A stretch of 17,002 nucleotides of DNA, from the NCBI GenBank assembly GCA_030627625.1, contig DAOURR010000051.1, positions 1 to 17,002 of the forward strand. The letters are read 5' to 3'. A program made the position numbers and the translations under genes. The notes beneath the pieces were generated by a model. That model was not told the DNA's origin, made no database searches, and worked only from the letters and a program-made list of their open reading frames with translations. Below are positions 14,105 to 17,002 of the stretch, piece by piece. How positions within the stretch are numbered: the first letter of the stretch is position 1; every line of letters begins with the position of its first letter. The DNA comes from UBA3103 sp002365855 (GTDB taxonomy: Bacteria; Bacillota; Desulfotomaculia; Desulfotomaculales; Pelotomaculaceae).

Positions 14105-14137
14105 AAACGTGCAGGTAATTTCTGCACGTTTTGTTTA
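14105..14137 (+). terminator. Intrinsic terminator of the alpha/beta hydrolase gene
   Basis: AAACGTGCAG (14105-14114) and CTGCACGTTT (14122-14131) form a perfect 10-bp stem with a 7-base loop, followed by TGTTTA. It begins 24 bases after the hydrolase stop. Confidence 0.85.
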
Positions 14138-14169
14138 TATCAGGCAAACCTATTTTAATAACAAACTGT

Positions 14170-14197
14170 TTCACAATTCGTATAGTCCCCATAAAAT
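14170..14197 (+). promoter_or_regulatory. Possible promoter of the ferritin-like gene
   Basis: TTCACA (14170-14175), a 16-base spacer and TAAAAT (14192-14197) lie about 30 bases before the gene, downstream of the hydrolase terminator. The spacer is one base short of optimal. Confidence 0.45.
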
Positions 14198-14228
14198 GTA
14201 ACATATACCAACTTTGGAGGGCATCATC

Positions 14229-14639
14229 ATGGACTTTAACAAACTTGTTGCCAAGATTGAACAAGCCTACCGAGAAGAGCGGATCGCGGCAGCTTTTTAC
14301 AGCGAACTATTGGCACAGGCCCCGGACTATGACAGCACCCAGGCCCTGCTGGAAACACGTCACGATGAACTTAAACACGCGTCATCCATAGCCAATATAC
14401 TATATGATTTAACAGGGAGGGAACCTGCAGATACGCCTGTGGTTATTCCGGAGTACAGCACATTTGAGGAAGGTATGTCAATAGCGCTGCAAGGCGAAAA
14501 GGATATTATCGAATTTTATGATGAAATTATCAACATGACCAGCATAGAGATTGTAAAGGCGCTGTTCACAGAAATGAAGCAGATTGAGACAGTACATTAC
14601 GTAAAATTCCTGGCTTTACTACGTTTTAATAAGTATTAA
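14229..14639 (+). CDS. Small ferritin-like (rubrerythrin-type) four-helix protein with a probable diiron site
   Basis: The 136-residue protein is predicted to be almost all helical and carries two ExxH motifs, Glu47-His50 (DELKH) and Glu120-His123 (ETVH). Candidate additional ligands are Glu17 in helix 1 and Glu90 in helix 3. This is the pattern of ferritin-like diiron proteins such as the rubrerythrin helical domain. The rubredoxin-like CxxC tail of true rubrerythrin is absent. A role in oxidative stress or iron handling in an anaerobe is inferred. The start is ATG 14229 with GGAGG eight bases upstream; the TTG at 14214 lies in the ribosome-binding region itself and is not credible. It is a single-gene unit between two terminators. 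Confidence 0.82.
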   Translation: MDFNKLVAKIEQAYREERIAAAFYSELLAQAPDYDSTQALLETRHDELKHASSIANILYDLTGREPADTPVVIPEYSTFEEGMSIALQGEKDIIEFYDEIINMTSIEIVKALFTEMKQIETVHYVKFLALLRFNKY

Positions 14640-14683
14640 CCGCCATCGGAACTGGACTTTATGAAATTAAGGCAGTACTGATG

Positions 14684-14729
14684 AAAACAGACCGGCTCCC
14701 GCTTCTTGCGGCGGGATCCGGTCTGTTTT
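14684..14729. terminator. Bidirectional terminator between the ferritin-like gene and hppA
   Basis: AAAACAGACCGG (14684-14695) pairs perfectly with CCGGTCTGTTTT (14718-14729), and an inner CCCGC/GCGGG stem extends it. Both strands end in a short T run, so it can stop transcripts from both converging genes. Confidence 0.88.
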
Positions 14730-14754
14730 AGGCAATAAATGATTTTAGTTATTA

Positions 14755-16767
14755 CTATCTAACGATCATGGCTACATAACCGACAATCAGTAGAGCCACG
14801 ATATTGACGACCTTAATCATCGGGTTAATTGCAGGGCCGGCAGTGTCTTTGCACGGATCACCTACAGTGTCACCGGTAACTGCCGCCGCGTGGGCAGGTG
14901 TTCCCTTACCCCCATGGTGGCCTTCCTCAATATACTTTTTAGCGTTATCCCAAGCGCCTCCTCCGGTCGTAAGCATTACCGCCAGGAAGAGTCCGGTGAT
15001 AATCACACCCATTAACATACCGCCCAGCGCCTTGGGTCCCAGAAGGAAGCCAACCAGAATAGGGGCTATTACCGGAATCAGTCCGGGAACCATCATTTCT
15101 TTAATTGCCCTTTTCGTCACGATATCAACACAGCGCCCGTATTCCGGCCTGGCCTTGCCTTCCATCAATCCGGGAATTTCCTTGAACTGACGCCGAACCT
15201 CGTTGACCACTTCACTTGCTGTCCGTCCGACGGCGCCCATGGCCAGAGAAGAAAAGATAAATGGAAGCGCGGCTCCGACCAGCAGGCCTGCCAGGACCCA
15301 GGGGTCCTCAATCATAAAGCTGATTTTTTCTAGTATGCCTGCGTCAGCACGTACTCGCATTACATCGTGAGTGTAGGCTGCAAACAGAACTATGGCAGCA
15401 AGTCCGGCTGAACCTATGGCGTAGCCCTTGGTCACAGCTTTGGTGGTATTGCCTACTGCGTCAAGTGGATCGGTAATGTTTCTGATTTCAGGCGGCAGTT
15501 CTGCCATTTCAGCTATACCACCGGCGTTGTCCGTGATTGGCCCGTAGGAATCAATAGCTACGATAATACCGGTCATAGATAACATCGCCATGGAGGCAAT
15601 CGCAATACCGTAAATATCGCCAATCAGATAAGATGCCAGGATGCCACCGACAATAATCAGGGCAGGTGATATACTGGCTTCCATAGCTACAGCAAGGCCG
15701 CTGATGAGATTAGTCGCGTGGCCGGATTCCGACGCTTTTGCTATGGTTTTAACCGGCCTGTACTTCGTGGAGGTGTAGTAATCGGTAACGTACACAATGG
15801 CCATAGTTACTACTACACCAACCACCGCCGCGTAAAAATACTGTGCAGAACCAAAAATATAGGTAGTCACCGGGTAAAAGCCAATCAGTGAAATGACAGC
15901 CGATGCAGCCAGACCCTTATAAAGAGCTGTAATTATCCCCTCGCCCTGACTCAGGCGGACAAAAAAGCTGCCTAAAAGCGTAGCAATGATGGCAATGGCT
16001 CCGAGGAGCAGAGGGTAAACAACATACTGTTCCTGTCCTGGAAATAACAGCTGTCCCAGCAGCATAGCCCCGATTGCCGTAATAGCGTAAGTTTCAAAAA
16101 GGTCGGCAGCCATTCCGGCACAGTCACCTACATTATCACCCACGTTATCGGCTATAACAGCCGGATTGCGCGGGTCGTCCTCAGGTATGCCTGCTTCGAC
16201 TTTACCTACCAGGTCGGCGCCAACATCAGCGCTTTTAGTGTAAATACCTCCGCCTAAACGGGCAAACACACTGATTAAGCTGCCGCCGAAGCCCAGGCCT
16301 ATCAGGTATATAGGATCCTGAAACATTATGTACATACCGGCCACCCCAAGAAGGCCAAGGCTCACACACATCATACCCGTCACGGCCCCACCTTTAAACG
16401 CTACCAGGAGCGCGTAAGACAATCCCTTCTTGGCCGCCTCACCAACACGCAGGTTGCTTCGAACAGCCACATACATCCCTACATAACCGCAGATACTGGA
16501 TAAAATTGCGCCAATCAAAAAACCAAAAGCTGCAATCCAACCCAGGGTAACGTATAGAATGATAATAATAATTATTCCAACCACGGCTATTGTCTTGTAT
16601 TGACGGTTTAAGTACGCCATGGCGCCCTCCTGGATCGCCCCGGAAATTTCAATCATCCTCTGATTTCCCGGAGGCTGTTTTAAGACCCAGGTAGTAAGGT
16701 AGCCCGCAAACAGTATACCGATTACCGAAGCGTAAACAGCATATAACGAAAATCCCCCAATTTCCAA
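14755..16767 (-). CDS. hppA: Membrane-bound proton-translocating pyrophosphatase, K+-independent type
   Basis: This 670-residue integral membrane protein hydrolyses pyrophosphate and pumps protons; in energy-limited anaerobes it recovers energy from biosynthetic pyrophosphate. Many hydrophobic helices are visible. The catalytic loops hold DVGADLVGKVE (181-191), DDPRNPAVIADNVGDNVGD (197-215) and, near the C-terminus, GDTVGDPCKDTAGPAINP. GNTTKAVTKGYAIGSAG carries Lys443 and Thr446 at the positions that separate K+-independent pumps (Lys/Thr) from K+-dependent ones (Ala and Gly/Ala), so this should not need potassium. The start is TTG 16767 with AAGGTGG eight bases upstream. It is a single-gene unit with its own promoter, ending at the shared terminator. 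Confidence 0.95.
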   Translation of the reverse strand: MEIGGFSLYAVYASVIGILFAGYLTTWVLKQPPGNQRMIEISGAIQEGAMAYLNRQYKTIAVVGIIIIIILYVTLGWIAAFGFLIGAILSSICGYVGMYVAVRSNLRVGEAAKKGLSYALLVAFKGGAVTGMMCVSLGLLGVAGMYIMFQDPIYLIGLGFGGSLISVFARLGGGIYTKSADVGADLVGKVEAGIPEDDPRNPAVIADNVGDNVGDCAGMAADLFETYAITAIGAMLLGQLLFPGQEQYVVYPLLLGAIAIIATLLGSFFVRLSQGEGIITALYKGLAASAVISLIGFYPVTTYIFGSAQYFYAAVVGVVVTMAIVYVTDYYTSTKYRPVKTIAKASESGHATNLISGLAVAMEASISPALIIVGGILASYLIGDIYGIAIASMAMLSMTGIIVAIDSYGPITDNAGGIAEMAELPPEIRNITDPLDAVGNTTKAVTKGYAIGSAGLAAIVLFAAYTHDVMRVRADAGILEKISFMIEDPWVLAGLLVGAALPFIFSSLAMGAVGRTASEVVNEVRRQFKEIPGLMEGKARPEYGRCVDIVTKRAIKEMMVPGLIPVIAPILVGFLLGPKALGGMLMGVIITGLFLAVMLTTGGGAWDNAKKYIEEGHHGGKGTPAHAAAVTGDTVGDPCKDTAGPAINPMIKVVNIVALLIVGYVAMIVR

Positions 16768-16832
16768 AGTCCAACACCACCTTCTGATATTTTAGAAAAA
16801 AGCACATTATTTTTTTTAAGCTATCCTTTTTC

Positions 16833-16861
16833 TTGACATCACCACCCAACCATTATATATT
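16833..16861 (+). promoter_or_regulatory. Rightward sigma-A promoter overlapping the hppA promoter
   Basis: A perfect TTGACA (16833-16838), a 17-base spacer and TATATT (16856-16861) point to the right, out of the window. No open frame with a ribosome-binding site follows before 17002, so the product is either a gene beyond the edge or a non-coding transcript. Confidence 0.6.
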
Positions 16862-16887
16862 CTACTTTTTTACTCGTCGCCCGTCAA
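16859..16887 (-). promoter_or_regulatory. Sigma-A promoter of hppA
   Basis: On the minus strand TTGACG (16887-16882), a 17-base spacer and TAGAAT (16864-16859) give a start near 16852 and a leader of about 85 bases. Its -10 box shares three bases with that of the opposing rightward promoter. Confidence 0.6.
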
Positions 16888-17002
16888 GCTCATCTTCCAT
16901 TAAGTCCGTGTAAAGATCCAGTAGGTCAACTCCCCAAAATATTTATTTATCCACAAACCTCAAGCAATGGACCACCTTATAGAGGTAAGATGTAATCTTG
17001 CA

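Noticed and set aside
14804..15190. 128-codon plus-strand frame inside hppA
   Set aside because: Antisense shadow of the strongly conserved hppA coding sequence.
16862..16930. Short minus-strand frame (about 22 codons) ending DELDGRRVKK before hppA
   Set aside because: The composition is protein-like and GGGGAG lies upstream, but there is no acceptable start codon, an in-frame stop precedes it, and it overlaps the hppA promoter. It may be the end of a lost gene.
1..17002. Mobile elements, CRISPR arrays, tRNA/rRNA genes
   Set aside because: No transposase or integrase, no regularly spaced repeats and no tRNA-like cloverleaf or rRNA sequence was recognised on either strand.

Overview
The window looks like chromosomal DNA from an anaerobic, spore-forming-type Clostridia, probably a Peptococcaceae relative (Pelotomaculum/Desulfotomaculum-like). 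This is an inference from gene content: a SAM-riboswitch-controlled sulfide-to-homocysteine gene set, a membrane proton pyrophosphatase, YedF, Firmicutes-type SOS boxes and Firmicutes-type promoters. No tRNA, rRNA, CRISPR array, transposase or phage gene was seen.

Left part (1-2889, plus strand): the tail of a hydrophobic protein (1-66), then a sigma-A promoter, a SAM-I riboswitch and a three-gene operon. The operon encodes a DUF39/COG1900 homocysteine biosynthesis protein, a NIL-domain 2x[4Fe-4S] ferredoxin and a UPF0280/ApbE-like protein. The riboswitch would shut the pathway off when SAM, its end product, is plentiful.

Minus-strand block (2954-6725): an N-acetylmuramoyl-L-alanine amidase without a signal peptide and with three C-terminal SLH-like repeats; a small Cys-rich protein overlapping dinB; dinB (Y-family polymerase) behind a promoter carrying two LexA boxes; a 3' remnant of an FAD-dependent oxidase; yedF; and a 3' remnant of hslO (Hsp33).

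Efflux block (6799-11455, plus strand): a promoter, an HlyD-type membrane fusion protein, two separate ABC ATPases corresponding to the two halves of YbhF, one ABC-2 permease and a TetR regulator. The genes are nearly contiguous and look like one self-regulated drug/solute export operon. On the opposite strand, overlapping the end of tetR, is a CPBP-protease remnant that has lost its EExxxR motif.

Right part (11834-17002): lepB (signal peptidase I) with a consensus promoter; a nitroreductase converging on it through a shared terminator; an alpha/beta hydrolase; a small ferritin-like diiron protein; and, on the minus strand, hppA, a K+-independent proton-pumping pyrophosphatase. Two oppositely directed promoters overlap upstream of hppA.

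The least ordinary items are the asymmetric split-YbhF transporter, the cysteine-rich partner of SOS-controlled dinB, the repeat-bearing signal-less amidase, a long-range complementarity in the riboswitch leader, and three gene remnants that each keep only the C-terminal part.
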